64,000 nt of DNA, from contig NC_005363.1 in assembly GCF_000196175.1 (NCBI RefSeq), positions 2,852,001-2,916,000 on the forward strand, read 5' to 3'. The position numbers and the translations under genes are program-made. Below, in pieces: positions 8,422-18,967 of the stretch. Under the pieces are notes generated by a model that had not been told where the DNA came from, searched no databases, and worked only from the letters and a program-made list of their open reading frames with translations. Source of the stretch: Bdellovibrio bacteriovorus HD100 (lineage in GTDB: Bacteria > Bdellovibrionota > Bdellovibrionia > Bdellovibrionales > Bdellovibrionaceae). Within the stretch, counting starts at the first letter, position 1; each line of letters starts with the position of its first letter.

Positions 8422-9453
8422 TTACTGTTGAGTCTCTCTCTTTTGAGGAGGTTGACTTGGATCCCAACCAGCCGGTGGCCAGCCTTCGATCTTCATGCCA
8501 AGGCCCAATCCCATTTCGCCCAGGATTTCTTTGATTTCATTCAAAGATTTACGGCCGAAGTTTTTGGTTTTAAGCATTTCCGCCTCAGAACGTACTACCA
8601 ACTCGCCGATGTAGCGGATGTTAGCGTTTTTCAAGCAGTTCGCAGAACGAACAGAAAGCTCAAGGTCATCAACAGAACGGAACAAGTTCTCGTTCAGAGT
8701 TGGAGAACCAAGCTCGCGTGCTTCTTCCGCAGGCTCCATAGTCTCGTCGAAAGTCAGGAAGATTTGCAGTTGTTCTTTCATGATTTTGGATGAAAGAGCT
8801 ACAGCTTCTTCTGGCTTCAAAGAACCGTCTGTCCAAACTTCAAGAGTCAATGCATCGTAGTCAGTTCTTTGACCAACGCGCGCATTGGAAACATTGTAGT
8901 TCACTTTTCTGATTGGGCTGTAAAGAGCGTCAACGCCGATAAAGCCAACTGGAAGATCAGTTTCTCTGTTCTCAACTGGTACATAACCACGACCGAAACT
9001 TACAACGATTTCCGCGTTGAAGTTTGCGTTCGCGCCCAAAGTAGCGATTGGAAGATCTGGGTTCAAAACTTCGATCTTATCGGTAGTTTGGATGTCCGCT
9101 GCAGTTACTTTGCCTGGACCTTTTTTGGAGATCTTCAAAGTCAAAGAATCTGCAGTGTACTGTTTAAAGCGCACTTCTTTGAGGTTCAGGATGATGTCAG
9201 TGACGTCCTCAAGAACATCTGGGATCGTAGTGAACTCGTGCAATACGCCTTCGAACTTAACAGCTGTAATTGCAGAACCCATCATGGAGCTAAGAAGAAT
9301 TCTTCTTAGGGAGTTACCCAAGGTAACGCCAAACCCTCTTTCAAGGGGACGGATAATGAATTTAGCGTAGTCATCACGAAGAGAATCACGATCAACCTCA
9401 AATCCCTTTGGTTTGATCATTTCTCTCCAAAACTTATAATAGTGCTCTTGCAT
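8422..9453 (-). CDS. rpoA: RNA polymerase subunit alpha
   Basis: A 343-residue alpha subunit that scaffolds RNA polymerase assembly and contacts promoters and activators. The N-terminal domain has [17 protein letters not shown] near 40-56. The C-terminal domain has the two helix-hairpin-helix motifs ([13 protein letters not shown] and [16 protein letters not shown], about 268-320). The start at [11 protein letters not shown] matches the YxNWRxLI beginning of related alphas; GGGGGAG precedes the ATG. It sits in the standard alpha-operon order after rpsD. Confidence 0.98.
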   Translation of the reverse strand: MQEHYYKFWREMIKPKGFEVDRDSLRDDYAKFIIRPLERGFGVTLGNSLRRILLSSMMGSAITAVKFEGVLHEFTTIPDVLEDVTDIILNLKEVRFKQYTADSLTLKISKKGPGKVTAADIQTTDKIEVLNPDLPIATLGANANFNAEIVVSFGRGYVPVENRETDLPVGFIGVDALYSPIRKVNYNVSNARVGQRTDYDALTLEVWTDGSLKPEEAVALSSKIMKEQLQIFLTFDETMEPAEEARELGSPTLNENLFRSVDDLELSVRSANCLKNANIRYIGELVVRSEAEMLKTKNFGRKSLNEIKEILGEMGLGLGMKIEGWPPAGWDPSQPPQKRETQQ

Positions 9454-9473
9454 AGCTCCCCCGAGAGGTAAAA

Positions 9474-10100
9474 TTATCTTGAGTAGTATTCAACGATCAT
9501 GTTCTCTTCAACAGCAACTGCTACGTCTTCACGATTCGGAAGATCTTTAACAGTTCCAGTGAACTTAGCATGATCGGCTTCAAGCCATGCTGGCACAGAG
9601 CGTCTAGCTACCGCTTGGATAGCAGACTGGATCTTAGCCATTTCGCGGCTTGATTCAGCAACTTGAATAACATCGCCTTTATTCACAAGAATGCTTGGAA
9701 TGTTAGCTCTTTTACCATTCAACAGGAAATGGTTGTGCTTAACAAGCTGTCTTGCTTCGCGACGAGAATTTGCGTACCCCAAAGTGTACACAACGTTATC
9801 AAGGCGAGTCTCGAGGAATTTCAGAAGCGCATGACCGGTCAATTCTTTTGCACGGTTGGCTTCTCCAACATATTTCACAAATTGTTTCTCAGAAACGCCA
9901 TAGTATCTCTTGGCTTTCTGTTTTTCACGCAATTGAAGCGCAAATTCAGAGAACTTCAAACGAGATTGACCATGTTGTCCTGGCGGATAAGGTCTTCTTT
10001 CGAAAGAACACTTATCTGTGTAACAACGGTCACCCTTCAAGAAAAGTTTCACGTTTTCGCGACGGCAAAGCTTACAAACGCTTTCGTTAATGCAGCTCAC
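9474..10100 (-). CDS. rpsD: 30S ribosomal protein S4 (zinc-binding form)
   Basis: A 208-residue S4, a primary 16S rRNA binder and, in model bacteria, the alpha-operon repressor. Four cysteines, C9-x2-C12-x13-C26-x4-C31, form the zinc site of the C+ form. The S4 RNA-binding domain follows (about 98-160, [21 protein letters not shown]). The start is GTG with AAGGAG placed 7 nt upstream. It lies between rpsK and rpoA. Confidence 0.97.
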   Translation of the reverse strand: MSCINESVCKLCRRENVKLFLKGDRCYTDKCSFERRPYPPGQHGQSRLKFSEFALQLREKQKAKRYYGVSEKQFVKYVGEANRAKELTGHALLKFLETRLDNVVYTLGYANSRREARQLVKHNHFLLNGKRANIPSILVNKGDVIQVAESSREMAKIQSAIQAVARRSVPAWLEADHAKFTGTVKDLPNREDVAVAVEENMIVEYYSR

Positions 10101-10110
10101 GATATACTCC

Positions 10111-10503
10111 TTAGATTCTTCTACGCTTAGGTGGACGGCAACCGTTGTGAGGAACTGGAGTCACGTCTTTAAGAGACAAGATTCTCATTCCAGTAGCAGC
10201 CAATGCACGAATTGCAGGCTCACGACCAGCGCCTGGTCCTTTCAAGTAAACGTCCACAGATTTCATGCCTGCTTCCATAGCTTTCTTTGCAGCGTCTTCT
10301 GCCGCGACTTGAGCTGCAAATGGAGTACCTTTACGGCTTCCTTTGAAACCGAGGTGACCTGCAGAGGACCAGGACACGGTAGCACCGGTTGGATCAGTCA
10401 TCGTTACGATAACGTTACCGAACCCAGCTTGGATATAGCAGTTCCCTTGAGGAACGTTTCTTTTTACTTTTTTCTTTGTAACAGCTTTTTTATCAGTGTT
10501 CAT
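10111..10503 (-). CDS. rpsK: 30S ribosomal protein S11
   Basis: A 130-residue S11 that shapes the platform and helps mRNA selection at the small subunit. The hallmark C-terminus with [17 protein letters not shown] is intact, and [13 protein letters not shown] lies near 89-101. A Lys-rich N-terminus is slightly longer than in short homologues. Its position between rpsM and rpsD is standard. Confidence 0.97.
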   Translation of the reverse strand: MNTDKKAVTKKKVKRNVPQGNCYIQAGFGNVIVTMTDPTGATVSWSSAGHLGFKGSRKGTPFAAQVAAEDAAKKAMEAGMKSVDVYLKGPGAGREPAIRALAATGMRILSLKDVTPVPHNGCRPPKRRRI

Positions 10504-10517
10504 TTACGCAACCTCAA

Positions 10518-10892
10518 TTATACGGCTTTTTTCTTGTTAGCTACCGTCTTCTTAGGACCTTTGCGAGTACGTGCATTAGAACGAGTGTTCTGACCACGAA
10601 CAGGCAAGCCTTTACGGTGGCGGATACCACGGAAGCAGTTCAAATCCATCAAACGTTTGATGGATTGACCGATTTCACGGCGCAAGTCACCTTCTACTTT
10701 GAAGTTTGCTTCAACGATGCTACGGATTTTAGCAATGTGCTCGTCAGTCAGGCCTTCAGTTCTTAGTTCAGAAGGAATACCAACTTGCTTGCAGATCATA
10801 GCAGCACGAGGACGGCCGATGCCGTAAATATAAGTCAGTGCGATTTCAACGCGCTTATTTCTAGGTAAGTCGACACCAAGGATACGTGCCAT
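10518..10892 (-). CDS. rpsM: 30S ribosomal protein S13
   Basis: A 124-residue S13, which bridges the small-subunit head to the large subunit and touches P-site tRNA. It shows [21 protein letters not shown] at the N-terminus and the [26 protein letters not shown]-terminal signature. It directly follows rpmJ with a 2-nt gap. Confidence 0.97.
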
Positions 10893-10894
10893 GA

Positions 10895-11008
10895 TTAACC
10901 CTGCCTTTGCTTATGTTTAGGGTTCTCGCAGATAACGCGAATAACGCCTTTTCTTTTAATAACTTTACACTTGTTACAGATAGCCTTAACTGATGGTCTT
11001 ACTTTCAT
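10895..11008 (-). CDS. rpmJ: 50S ribosomal protein L36 (zinc form)
   Basis: A 37-residue L36, normal length for the family, with the zinc ribbon C11-x2-C14-x12-C27-x4-H32. A longer in-frame reading from 11110 exists, but KVRPSVKxxCxxCK begins at the ATG at 11008, which is preceded by GGAAG 6 nt away. In many genomes map and infA lie between adk and rpmJ; here there is only a 130-nt spacer that may hold a promoter. Confidence 0.96.
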
Positions 11009-11138
11009 AATGTCTTCCCATACGCTTATAGTTTTCACCTTTATTAAAAAAGTGAAAATTCCAGCAAAAACACGAATGCGGTCCGGCACGCTAACACCGA
11101 AAAAACACAAAGTCTAGAGATAAAAATAATACAGCCGT

Positions 11139-11774
11139 CTATTTTATTATTTTTTCGATCTCTTTATAGACTTCTTCGGTGTCCCTATTTCCGTCCACTT
11201 CAGTATATTTGCCTGATTTTTTATAAAACTCTTTTAGGGGGCTTGTGAACTCTTCATAAGTCTTCAGGCGGGTCTCAATAACCTCTGCCTTGTCATCATT
11301 CCGTTGAATGACCTCACCACCGCACAAATCACATTTGCCCTCTACTTTGGAGGGCTTACTGACTATATGATAGACAGCGCCGCAATTTTTACAAACGCGT
11401 CTGCCAGTCAGCCTATCCATCAAGATTCTCATTGGAACCTCAAGGAAGATAGCCTTCCCGATGGATAGATTCATTTTTACAAGTAATTCATCTAGAGCCT
11501 GAGCCTGAGCCACAGTTCTAGGGAAACCATCTAAAATAAAGTTTTGGACGCCTTTTTGAAGGACTTCTTCAACCATGCCGATAACGATGCTATCCGGCAC
11601 AAGTTGACCCTTATCCATAAATTCCTGGGCCTTTTTACCAAGGTCCGTCTGCCCTTTAATGGCTGCTCTGAATAGATCGCCAGTGCTGATCTGTGTCATT
11701 CCCTGGCGTTTAATCAAAAGCTCAGACTGCGTACCTTTACCGGCCCCCGGGGCTCCAAACAGGATCAAGTTCAT
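11139..11774 (-). CDS. adk: Adenylate kinase (zinc-LID type)
   Basis: A 211-residue enzyme interconverting ATP+AMP and 2 ADP. The P-loop GAPGAGKGT is at 7-15, the AMP-binding DGFPRT at 82-87, and the LID carries a zinc tetrad C128/C131/C148/C151. The C-terminus is rather short and Lys-rich. Its start codon overlaps the secY stop by 1 nt (TAATG), so the two are translationally coupled, as in many bacteria. Confidence 0.97.
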
Positions 11775-13102
11775 TAGAACTGAACCCTTCTGCTACGGAT
11801 CTTAGCACCCTTAAGGAAGCCCTCATATTTCTGAGTGATCATATGAGACTGGATCTGTTGAGCAGTATCCAAAGCAACACCCACCAAGATCAACAAACTG
11901 GTACCACCGAATTGGAATGGCACGTTGAACTGGCTAACCATGATGCCTGGAAGAATACAAATAGTACAAAGATAGATACAACCAACTACGTTCACACGCT
12001 CCAAAACTCTTTGGATATAGTCAGCTGTGGACTTACCAGCGCGAACGCCCGGAACAAAGCCACCGTATTTTTTCAGATTTTCTGCCACGTCGTTAGGATT
12101 GAAAACGATCTCCGTGTAGAAGAAGGAGAAGAAGACAATCAAAGCCACGAACATGATGTTGAAGATAGCGCCAGAAGGATTCAAAGAATCCTGAAGTGCT
12201 TTCAACCAAGGCGTGTTCACGAATTGAGCCATAGTCGCCGGGAACATCAACAAAGAGCTCGCGAAGATAGGCGGAATCACACCAGAGATATTAAGTTTGA
12301 TAGGAAGATGGCTTGTCGGAGTCTGCATGGACTGCATACCACCGCCGCCTTGTCTTTGAGAGTACTGAACTGTGATTCTACGCTGAGCCACTTCCATATA
12401 GATAACGGCCGCGATAATTGCCACCATGAAGGCAACCAACAAAAGAACCAATGCAAAACGCATTTCACCAGTACGAACAAGCTCCCAAAGCTGTTGAGCA
12501 CCACCTGGGATCGCAGCAGCGATACCAGTGAAGATGATCAGGGAAGTACCGTTACCGATACCACGCTCTGTGATCTGCTCACCCAACCACATGATAAAGC
12601 AGGTACCTGCTGTCAATGTGATGATAGTCATGATTTGGAACGGAAGGAATGCCACAGTCGGAGCAATCACAAGTGGATGTCCATCTGGGCTTGTGGAATT
12701 CATCAACCAAGTGCTGATACCATAACCCTGGATAATCGCCAGAGCCACAGTCGCATAACGAGTGTATTGGTTGATTTTACGACGACCTTGCTCCCCTTCT
12801 TTCTTAAGAGCTTCCAGATACGGAATCGCGGAAGTCAAAAGTTGGAAGATGATGGAAGAGGAGATGTAAGGCATGATTCCCAGCGCAAAGATACTGAACT
12901 GGGAAAGCGCGCCACCTGTAAACGTGTTAAATAGGCCGAAAATCCCCTGGCTTTGAGCCTGGAAGAATGAGAGCACCGCTGAACCATCCACGCCCGGCGT
13001 CGGAACGTGTACACCAATTCTGTAAATGGCCAAAAGAGCCAATGTGAACAAGATGCGTTTACGAAGATCAGAATTTTTTGCGATGCTCTCAATTGCAGAC
13101 AC
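11774..13102 (-). CDS. secY: Preprotein translocase channel subunit SecY
   Basis: A 442-residue inner-membrane protein with ten predicted helices forming the Sec channel together with SecE (encoded at 37777). Typical features include the plug-region GVDGSAV near 38-44, the [19 protein letters not shown] stretch (here [15 protein letters not shown]) and YSQRQGG, with the basic cytoplasmic loop PGVRAGKST later. The start is GTG overlapping the rplO stop by 1 nt (TAGTG). Confidence 0.97.
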
Positions 13103-13539
13103 TACTTAATTACCTCGACTTTGCCGCCAGCAGCTTCGATAGCTTTCTTGGCGCTTTCTGAGAATTTATGAGCTTTTACAGTCAAAGCTGTTTTAAGCTC
13201 GCCATTTCCCAAAATCTTAACAGCGCCTTTGGAAATAAGTCCAGCAGCGTGTAGAGATTCAGGAGTGACTTCTCCAGAAAATTTAGCAAGTTGTCCTACG
13301 TTTACAATCTCAAAGTTGTTAGCGAACGCTACGTTGCTGAAACCGAACTTAGGAAGACGACGGTGAAGTGGAGTTTGACCACCCTCGAAGCCTCTACGCA
13401 CTGTTCCACCGGTACGAGCCAACTGACCCTTGTGACCTTTAGTAGCTGTGCCGCCCATGCCAGAACCGATACCACGACCGATTCTTTTTGGAGCATGCTT
13501 GGACCCAGCTTTAGGTGCCAATGTTTTAAGCAAGCTCAT
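13102..13539 (-). CDS. rplO: 50S ribosomal protein L15
   Basis: A 145-residue L15, an assembly protein of the large subunit. The Gly/Arg-rich N-terminus ([21 protein letters not shown] region, 18-39) and [14 protein letters not shown] are conserved. It precedes secY as in the standard spc operon and its stop overlaps the secY GTG. Confidence 0.97.
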   Translation of the reverse strand: MSLLKTLAPKAGSKHAPKRIGRGIGSGMGGTATKGHKGQLARTGGTVRRGFEGGQTPLHRRLPKFGFSNVAFANNFEIVNVGQLAKFSGEVTPESLHAAGLISKGAVKILGNGELKTALTVKAHKFSESAKKAIEAAGGKVEVIK

Positions 13540-13541
13540 GA

Positions 13542-13727
13542 TTACCCCTTAACTTCAACATCAATAAGATGTTGAACTTTCATGATATTACCACGTGCCG
13601 CAGCAGAATCTTTCACCTCAACAGTTTGGCGAATTTTCTTAAGACCAAGGACACGAACTGCATCCTTTTGATCCTGCGTGCATTTGATAGTTGATCTTTT
13701 CAAAGTTACTACGAATGTTTTAGCCAT
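13542..13727 (-). CDS. rpmD: 50S ribosomal protein L30
   Basis: A 61-residue L30 (normal 58-62). The pattern [19 protein letters not shown] and [20 protein letters not shown] is typical. A GTG 9 nt upstream is in frame, but GGTGG lies 5 nt before the ATG at 13727, so I use that ATG. It sits between rpsE and rplO. Confidence 0.95.
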   Translation of the reverse strand: MAKTFVVTLKRSTIKCTQDQKDAVRVLGLKKIRQTVEVKDSAAARGNIMKVQHLIDVEVKG

Positions 13728-13747
13728 TTTTGCCACCAGTCCGCGTA

Positions 13748-14206
13748 TTAAAGCTGTTGTTTCAACTGCTTCAAGCCGTCGATTGTTGCTCTTACAGCGT
13801 TGTGCGGGTTACGAGTACCAACACATTTAGTAAGAATGTCTTTTACACCTACAGATTCAAGAACGGCACGAACCGCACCACCCGCGATGACACCAGTACC
13901 TGGAGCTGCTGGTTTCATGATAACCTTTGCAGCACCAAATTTACCGATAACTTCGTGAGGGATCGTACGACCTTCCTTCAAAGCTACAGATTTAGCAGAT
14001 TTTTTAGCGGATCTGCTTGCTTTACCGATTGCTTCTGGAACTTCACCAGCTTTGCCGGAACCGAATCCAACATCACCAGCTTTGTTGCCTACAACTACTA
14101 GAGCTGCGAAAGAGAAGCGACGACCACCCTTAACAACTTTCGTTACGCGGTTGATCGCTACTACACGCTCTTCTAATTCAGCTGCTTGAGCTTGAACTTT
14201 CTCCAC
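13748..14206 (-). CDS. rpsE: 30S ribosomal protein S5
   Basis: A 152-residue S5, important for decoding accuracy. [20 protein letters not shown] (residues 14-33) is the double-stranded RNA-binding domain signature, followed by [17 protein letters not shown]. The start is GTG with AAGGAG 7-8 nt upstream; a nearer ATG is out of frame. Confidence 0.97.
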   Translation of the reverse strand: MEKVQAQAAELEERVVAINRVTKVVKGGRRFSFAALVVVGNKAGDVGFGSGKAGEVPEAIGKASRSAKKSAKSVALKEGRTIPHEVIGKFGAAKVIMKPAAPGTGVIAGGAVRAVLESVGVKDILTKCVGTRNPHNAVRATIDGLKQLKQQL

Positions 14207-14216
14207 ACATCACTCC

Positions 14217-14582
14217 TTAGAAATTCAGGCCGCCCTCACGAGCGCCGTCAGCAAGAGATTTAACACGTCCATGATAGAGATAACCGTTTCTATCGAATAC
14301 TACGTCCTTGATGTTTTTGGCAGTAGCAGCTTTAGCCGCTTCCATACCAACAAGTTTCGCCATATCGATACCGGATTTGTCCTCTTTACCCAAAGAAGAA
14401 ACAGCCACCAGAGTGTTGCCATCTACGTCATTGATAATCTGAGCGTAAACGTGCTTACCGCTTCTGAATACGCAAAGACGAGGTCTTTCCGCAGTTCCTT
14501 TAACGGTCTTGCGGATTCTGATCTTCTTCTTGAGGCGATTTACTTTTCTTTCGCTTGTATGCTTACTAAATTTCAATTTCAT
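14217..14582 (-). CDS. rplR: 50S ribosomal protein L18
   Basis: A 121-residue L18, which carries 5S rRNA into the large subunit. The basic N-terminus and [18 protein letters not shown] followed by [24 protein letters not shown] are typical. It lies in standard order between rplF and rpsE. Confidence 0.97.
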   Translation of the reverse strand: MKLKFSKHTSERKVNRLKKKIRIRKTVKGTAERPRLCVFRSGKHVYAQIINDVDGNTLVAVSSLGKEDKSGIDMAKLVGMEAAKAATAKNIKDVVFDRNGYLYHGRVKSLADGAREGGLNF

Positions 14583-14594
14583 ACTTTACCTCAA

Positions 14595-15137
14595 TTATTT
14601 ACCAGCAGACTTACCGGCTTTACGTCTGATCTGCTCACCAGCGTAACGAACACCTTTACCCAGGTAAGGCTCTGGTGGACGGAAGGAGCGGATTTTCGCT
14701 GCTACCTGACCAACAAGCTCTTTACTTGGACCATTCACGGTCAAGCTGGTTTGCTTCTCAACTTTAATTTCAATACCTTCTGGAATATCGAAGATAACAG
14801 GGTGAGAGAAGCCCAAAGAAAGCTCCAACTTCTTACCTGCTACGTTCGCACGATATCCAACCCCTTGAAGCTCCAAGCCTCTAGAGAAACCCTTAGTCAC
14901 GCCAGTTACTGCGTTTTGAATAAGAGCTCTGTAAAGACCGTGCATCGCGCGGCTTTCTTTTGTGTCGTCATTCGGAGTCAAAACCACTTTGTTGCCGTCG
15001 ATTTTCGCGGAAACATTTGGTTTCATACCGATTGTCAAAGAGCTTTTCGCGCCTTTAACGACAACTTCGTTAGCAGGGGAAACACTCACTTGTACTGTGT
15101 TATCAAAAATAACGGGTGCTTTACCAATACGAGACAT
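14595..15137 (-). CDS. rplF: 50S ribosomal protein L6
   Basis: A 180-residue L6 at the factor-binding side of the large subunit, made of two similar domains. MSRIGKAPV at the N-terminus and the C-terminal RPPEPYLGKGVRYAGEQIRRKAGK signature are intact. It lies between rpsH and rplR. Confidence 0.97.
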   Translation of the reverse strand: MSRIGKAPVIFDNTVQVSVSPANEVVVKGAKSSLTIGMKPNVSAKIDGNKVVLTPNDDTKESRAMHGLYRALIQNAVTGVTKGFSRGLELQGVGYRANVAGKKLELSLGFSHPVIFDIPEGIEIKVEKQTSLTVNGPSKELVGQVAAKIRSFRPPEPYLGKGVRYAGEQIRRKAGKSAGK

Positions 15138-15144
15138 GATTCAC

Positions 15145-15534
15145 CTACCAAAGTGTCGCAAGCAATTCGCCACCGAGCTTTTGCTCTGTAGCTTGCTTAC
15201 CGCTCATGATTCCTTTGCTTGTGCTGATGATGGACATGCCCATACCAGAACGAACAGTTGGAATCTTGTCAGATTTAACATAAACGCGACGACCAGGACG
15301 GCTAACACGGTCAATATTATTGATCGCGTGGCCACCAGCTTCGTCATACTTCAAATAAACACGCATAATGCCTTGTTTGCTGTCTTTAGCAACTTTAAAG
15401 CTTCTGATGAAGCCTTCGTTTACCAAGATCTGAGCAATACCGGCTCTTACTTTTGAAGCAGGCATGTCCACTTTTTCGTGTTTTGCTGCTCCAGCGTTTC
15501 TGATCATTGTAAGGAACTGAGAAATTGTATCCAT
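15145..15534 (-). CDS. rpsH: 30S ribosomal protein S8
   Basis: A 129-residue S8, a primary 16S binder and, in E. coli, the spc operon repressor. It shows DTISQFLTMIRNAGAA at the start and the STSKGIMSGKQA C-terminal signature. Spacing to rpsN is 10 nt and to rplF 7 nt. Confidence 0.97.
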   Translation of the reverse strand: MDTISQFLTMIRNAGAAKHEKVDMPASKVRAGIAQILVNEGFIRSFKVAKDSKQGIMRVYLKYDEAGGHAINNIDRVSRPGRRVYVKSDKIPTVRSGMGMSIISTSKGIMSGKQATEQKLGGELLATLW

Positions 15535-15544
15535 TCTGAACCTC

Positions 15545-15850
15545 TTACCAGCTGGCTTTCGTTACGCCAGGCAATTTACCGTCAAGGGCCAATTGTCTGA
15601 ACGCAATACGAGACAAACCGAACTTTCTGTAGTTACCACGAGGGCGACCAGAGATCACGCAACGAGTGATAGTGCGGTTTGGGTTAGTGTCACGAGGAAG
15701 AGCCTGCAGCTTAGTGCGTGCAGCGGCTCTTTCTTCGTCAGAAAGCTTCATATCAACAGCTTTAGCTCTCAATTCTGCTCTGTATTGAACATACTTAGCA
15801 GCAAGAGCTTTTCTTTTATTATTTTTTTCAATGCTTGCTTTACGAGCCAA
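15545..15850 (-). CDS. rpsN: 30S ribosomal protein S14 (zinc-free long form), TTG start
   Basis: A 101-residue S14 of the long C- type, lacking the CxxC zinc knuckle of the short form. [19 protein letters not shown] is the family signature. The expected N-terminus M-A-R-K begins at a TTG (15850), with GAGGTG 6 nt upstream; the longer in-frame ATG reading runs into rplE and is rejected. rplE ends 10 nt upstream. Confidence 0.95.
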   Translation of the reverse strand: MARKASIEKNNKRKALAAKYVQYRAELRAKAVDMKLSDEERAAARTKLQALPRDTNPNRTITRCVISGRPRGNYRKFGLSRIAFRQLALDGKLPGVTKASW

Positions 15851-15860
15851 GTGACACCTC

Positions 15861-16400
15861 TTATTTTCTGAAAGGCATGCCAAGCGCTTCAAGTAGCGCT
15901 CTGCCTTCAGTATCGTTCTTCGCAGTTGTACAGATAGTGATGTTCATCCCACGAGTTTTATCTACTTTATCGTAGTTGATCTCAGGGAACACGATCTGCT
16001 CTTTCAAGCCCATGTTGTAGTTACCACGACCGTCGAAGCCTTTGTTAGGCAAACCACGGAAGTCACGTACGCGAGGTAGTGCCAACGTGTTCAAACGATC
16101 CATGAAAGACCACATTTTCTCTCTTCTCAAAGTCACACGAACACCCAATGGGATGCCAGCGCGCAATTTGAAGTTGGAAATTGCTTTCTTTGCTTTAGTG
16201 ATAACAGCTTTTTGTCCAGTGATCGCTGTGATTTCATCAACCACAGTGTTCAAGATCTTTGGATTCTGAACAGCTTCGCTCAAGCACACGCTAAGAGTGA
16301 TTTTCTCCAAGCGAGGAACTTGCATCACGTTTTTAACTCCCAGTTGATTCTTCAGAGCGGGAGCGATCTCTTTATTATATCTTGTATGTAAGCGATTCAT
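15861..16400 (-). CDS. rplE: 50S ribosomal protein L5
   Basis: A 179-residue L5, which binds 5S rRNA and contacts P-site t[21 protein letters not shown] and [21 protein letters not shown] are typical. It follows rplN after only 10 nt, so there is no room for rplX (L24), which usually lies between them. Confidence 0.97.
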   Translation of the reverse strand: MNRLHTRYNKEIAPALKNQLGVKNVMQVPRLEKITLSVCLSEAVQNPKILNTVVDEITAITGQKAVITKAKKAISNFKLRAGIPLGVRVTLRREKMWSFMDRLNTLALPRVRDFRGLPNKGFDGRGNYNMGLKEQIVFPEINYDKVDKTRGMNITICTTAKNDTEGRALLEALGMPFRK

Positions 16401-16410
16401 CTCATACCCC

Positions 16411-16779
16411 TTATAGAACTTCCGGAGCCAAAGATACGATCTTAACGAAAGACTTTGCTCTCAATTCTCTGGCTACTGGGCCAAAGATACGTGTTCCGAT
16501 TGGCTCTTTAGAAGCATTGATCAAAACTGCAGAGTTGTCGTCGAAGCGGATGTAAGATCCGTCTGGACGACGAAGTTTTGCTACAGTTCTAACAACAACA
16601 GCTTTAGCTACGTCACCTTTTTTAACTTTTGCATTTGGCAGAGCTTCTTTGATGGAAACAACGATAACATCACCAATGGATGCTACACGACGTTTAGAAC
16701 CACCAAGAACCTTAACGCACATAACTTCTTTTGCGCCGGAGTTGTCTGCTACATTCAGTCTGGTTTGCATTTGAATCAT
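16411..16779 (-). CDS. rplN: 50S ribosomal protein L14
   Basis: A 122-residue L14 at the subunit interface. [21 protein letters not shown] at the N-terminus, the [11 protein letters not shown] segment and the C-terminal GPVARELR are diagnostic. It starts 9 nt after rpsQ. Confidence 0.97.
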   Translation of the reverse strand: MIQMQTRLNVADNSGAKEVMCVKVLGGSKRRVASIGDVIVVSIKEALPNAKVKKGDVAKAVVVRTVAKLRRPDGSYIRFDDNSAVLINASKEPIGTRIFGPVARELRAKSFVKIVSLAPEVL

Positions 16780-16788
16780 AACAGTCTC

Positions 16789-17058
16789 CTATGCCTTCGC
16801 CGTTTCAACGACTTCAGCCAAAGCCCAACGTTTAGTTTTGCTCAGAGGACGAGTTTCACGGATCTTAACGATGTCACCAATTTTTGCCTGGTTCTTTTCG
16901 TCATGAGCCTTGAATACAGACGTCTTCTTAACGTACTTACCGTACTTAGCGTGCTTAACCATGCGGTAGATCAGAACAGAGATGGTTTTATCCATCTTGT
17001 CACTGATAACTTCACCTACGACTTCAATTTTACGGCCTCTAGAATTAGTTTCAGTCAT
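16789..17058 (-). CDS. rpsQ: 30S ribosomal protein S17
   Basis: An 89-residue S17, a primary 16S rRNA-binding protein. [17 protein letters not shown] and the [19 protein letters not shown] signature are clear. Its order after rpmC is standard. Confidence 0.97.
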   Translation of the reverse strand: MTETNSRGRKIEVVGEVISDKMDKTISVLIYRMVKHAKYGKYVKKTSVFKAHDEKNQAKIGDIVKIRETRPLSKTKRWALAEVVETAKA

Positions 17059-17067
17059 TTCCTACCC

Positions 17068-17259
17068 CTATCTCGCCACTTTTTTTACGATCGCTGTATT
17101 GATTTTAGCGATGTCGCGGCGAAGACCACGGATTTGCACTGGGTTAGAAAGTTGCCCAATGGAATTCTTGATACGTGCCTGGAACAACTCTTCAGAAAGA
17201 GCTGCTCTTTTCTTTTTCAATTCTGCAACAGAAAGATCTTTGATCTCTACGAACTTCAT
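17068..17259 (-). CDS. rpmC: 50S ribosomal protein L29
   Basis: A 63-residue helical protein near the exit tunnel, a docking site for trigger factor and SRP in model bacteria. MKFVEIKDLSVAELKKK and the RRDIAKINTAI signature fit the family. Confidence 0.96.
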   Translation of the reverse strand: MKFVEIKDLSVAELKKKRAALSEELFQARIKNSIGQLSNPVQIRGLRRDIAKINTAIVKKVAR

Positions 17260-17263
17260 ACAA

Positions 17264-17671
17264 CTACTCCCTTACCAAGAAACGAGTTTTGAAAGGAAGT
17301 TTGTGAGCTGCACGTTCGAAAGCTTCTTTAGCTTGTTCGCGTGTCACACCGTTCATTTCGAAAAGAACTTTTCCAGGAAGAACACGAGCAACCCATAGTT
17401 CTGGGTTACCTTTACCGCTACCCATACGAGTTTCAGCAGGTTTCTTAGTTACCGGGATGTTTGGGAACACACGGCACCAGATTTTACCACCACGCTTAAC
17501 AGAACGGGAGATAGCGATACGACCAGCTTCCAACTGACGAGCAGTCAGACGACCTTCCTCAACTGCCTGAAGACCGTAGTCTCCGAAGTCAAGGTTAGCG
17601 CCTCTTACTGCAAAACCAGTAGCGCGGCCTACAAATTGTTTACGCCATTTTACTCTTTTAGGACTTAACAC
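17264..17671 (-). CDS. rplP: 50S ribosomal protein L16
   Basis: A 135-residue L16 near the A-site tRNA. The family start M-L-S-P-K-R-V-K begins at GTG (17671), and GAGGAGG is 6 nt upstream; an in-frame ATG at 17686 would add five residues but has no better site. This start overlaps the end of rpsC by 14 nt. [16 protein letters not shown] near 80-96 is the signature. Confidence 0.96.
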   Translation of the reverse strand: MLSPKRVKWRKQFVGRATGFAVRGANLDFGDYGLQAVEEGRLTARQLEAGRIAISRSVKRGGKIWCRVFPNIPVTKKPAETRMGSGKGNPELWVARVLPGKVLFEMNGVTREQAKEAFERAAHKLPFKTRFLVRE

Positions 17672-18323
17672 GACCTGCCTCCTCAACTTCGCGAGCAGAT
17701 AAGATATCGCCTTTATAGATCCAAACTTTCAGACCGATGATACCGTATGCTGTCAGGGATTCTGCTGTACCGTAGTCGATATCAGCACGCAATGTATGAA
17801 GAGGAACGCTCTTCTCATTGTACCACTCTGAACGCGCAATCTCTGCACCATCAAGACGCCCGGAAACACGGATCTTGATACCTCTCACGCCGCCTTTGAT
17901 CGCAGCTGCAATAGATTTTTTAAGAGCTCTTCTCCAAGAGATACGTTTCTCAAGTTGTTGAGCAATGCTCTCAGCAACGAGCTGAGCATCGAGGTCTGGT
18001 TTGCGCACTTCTTGGATGCTCAGGAAAACTTCGTTGGGTGTAAGTTTCTGAACTTCCGCTTTAAGAGCGTCGATACCACTACCTTTTTTACCAATAACAA
18101 CACCTGGGCGAGCTGTGGAGATGATGATTTTAATCTTCTTCGCAGCACGTTCCATTTCAATTTTCGCTACACCCGCGTTCTTAAGTTTATCCTTAAGGAA
18201 CTTTCTCAAACGGATGTCTTCGTGGAGGTTTTCATAATATTGTTGACCCTTCGCATACCAGCGAGAATCCCAAGTTCTGATAACACCGACTCTTAGACCA
18301 ATTGGATTAACCTTCTGACCCAC
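17658..18323 (-). CDS. rpsC: 30S ribosomal protein S3
   Basis: A 221-residue S3 at the mRNA entry tunnel, with helicase-assisting basic residues in model bacteria. It has the KH domain [15 protein letters not shown] (about 74-88) and the C-terminal [13 protein letters not shown] signature. The start is GTG with GGAG about 8 nt upstream; it overlaps rplP by 14 nt. Confidence 0.97.
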   Translation of the reverse strand: MGQKVNPIGLRVGVIRTWDSRWYAKGQQYYENLHEDIRLRKFLKDKLKNAGVAKIEMERAAKKIKIIISTARPGVVIGKKGSGIDALKAEVQKLTPNEVFLSIQEVRKPDLDAQLVAESIAQQLEKRISWRRALKKSIAAAIKGGVRGIKIRVSGRLDGAEIARSEWYNEKSVPLHTLRADIDYGTAESLTAYGIIGLKVWIYKGDILSAREVEEAGRVKS

Positions 18324-18325
18324 GA

Positions 18326-18658
18326 CTATTTCTCCTCGAGTACTACGTTAATGTGGCTGGTCTTCTTACGAACACCGAACGCGCGACCTTGTGCACGAGG
18401 ACGGAATCTTTTAAGAACTGGACCTTGATCAACCCAGATAGCTTTAACATAAAGGCTGTCTACATCCATAACCTTTTTGTATTCAGCATTGGCAACAGCT
18501 GATTCGATTAGCTTTTTTACCATACCTGCAGTTTTTTTGTTCAGGAAAGTAAGGGTTTTAACTGCCTCGTTCACGTCTTTACCGCGAACCAGGTCAGCAA
18601 CCAATCTTGCCTTCTGAGCGCCAACTCTTGCATATTTCAAGCTTGCTTTAACTTCCAT
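18326..18658 (-). CDS. rplV: 50S ribosomal protein L22
   Basis: A 110-residue L22, whose loop lines the peptide exit tunnel. It shows [20 protein letters not shown] and the C-terminal [21 protein letters not shown] signature. It is 2 nt from rpsC. Confidence 0.97.
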   Translation of the reverse strand: MEVKASLKYARVGAQKARLVADLVRGKDVNEAVKTLTFLNKKTAGMVKKLIESAVANAEYKKVMDVDSLYVKAIWVDQGPVLKRFRPRAQGRAFGVRKKTSHINVVLEEK

Positions 18659-18670
18659 AATAAACCTCTA

Positions 18671-18958
18671 TTACTTCTTCGCAGCAGGAGCAGCGGCTTT
18701 CTTCTCAGCGTGACCATGGAAAGTTCTGGTTGGAGCAAACTCACCGAGTTTGTGACCAATCATGTTCTCTGTGATGTATACAGGAACGAACTTTCTTCCG
18801 TTATGAACTGCGAATGTCAGTCCAATTGTCTCTGGAAGAATTGTTGAGCGGCGAGACCAAGTTTTAATAACTTTTTTATCATTTTTCTCAAGTGCATTGT
18901 CGATTTTCTTCTGAACATGAGTATCGACGAATGGACCTTTTTTAATTGAGCGTGCCAC
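18671..18958 (-). CDS. rpsS: 30S ribosomal protein S19
   Basis: A 95-residue S19 in the small-subunit head. [15 protein letters not shown] and [23 protein letters not shown] are diagnostic. The C-terminus ends in a short Ala/Lys tail. The start is GTG with TAGGAG upstream. Confidence 0.97.
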   Translation of the reverse strand: MARSIKKGPFVDTHVQKKIDNALEKNDKKVIKTWSRRSTILPETIGLTFAVHNGRKFVPVYITENMIGHKLGEFAPTRTFHGHAEKKAAAPAAKK

Positions 18959-18967
18959 CTTTTACTC

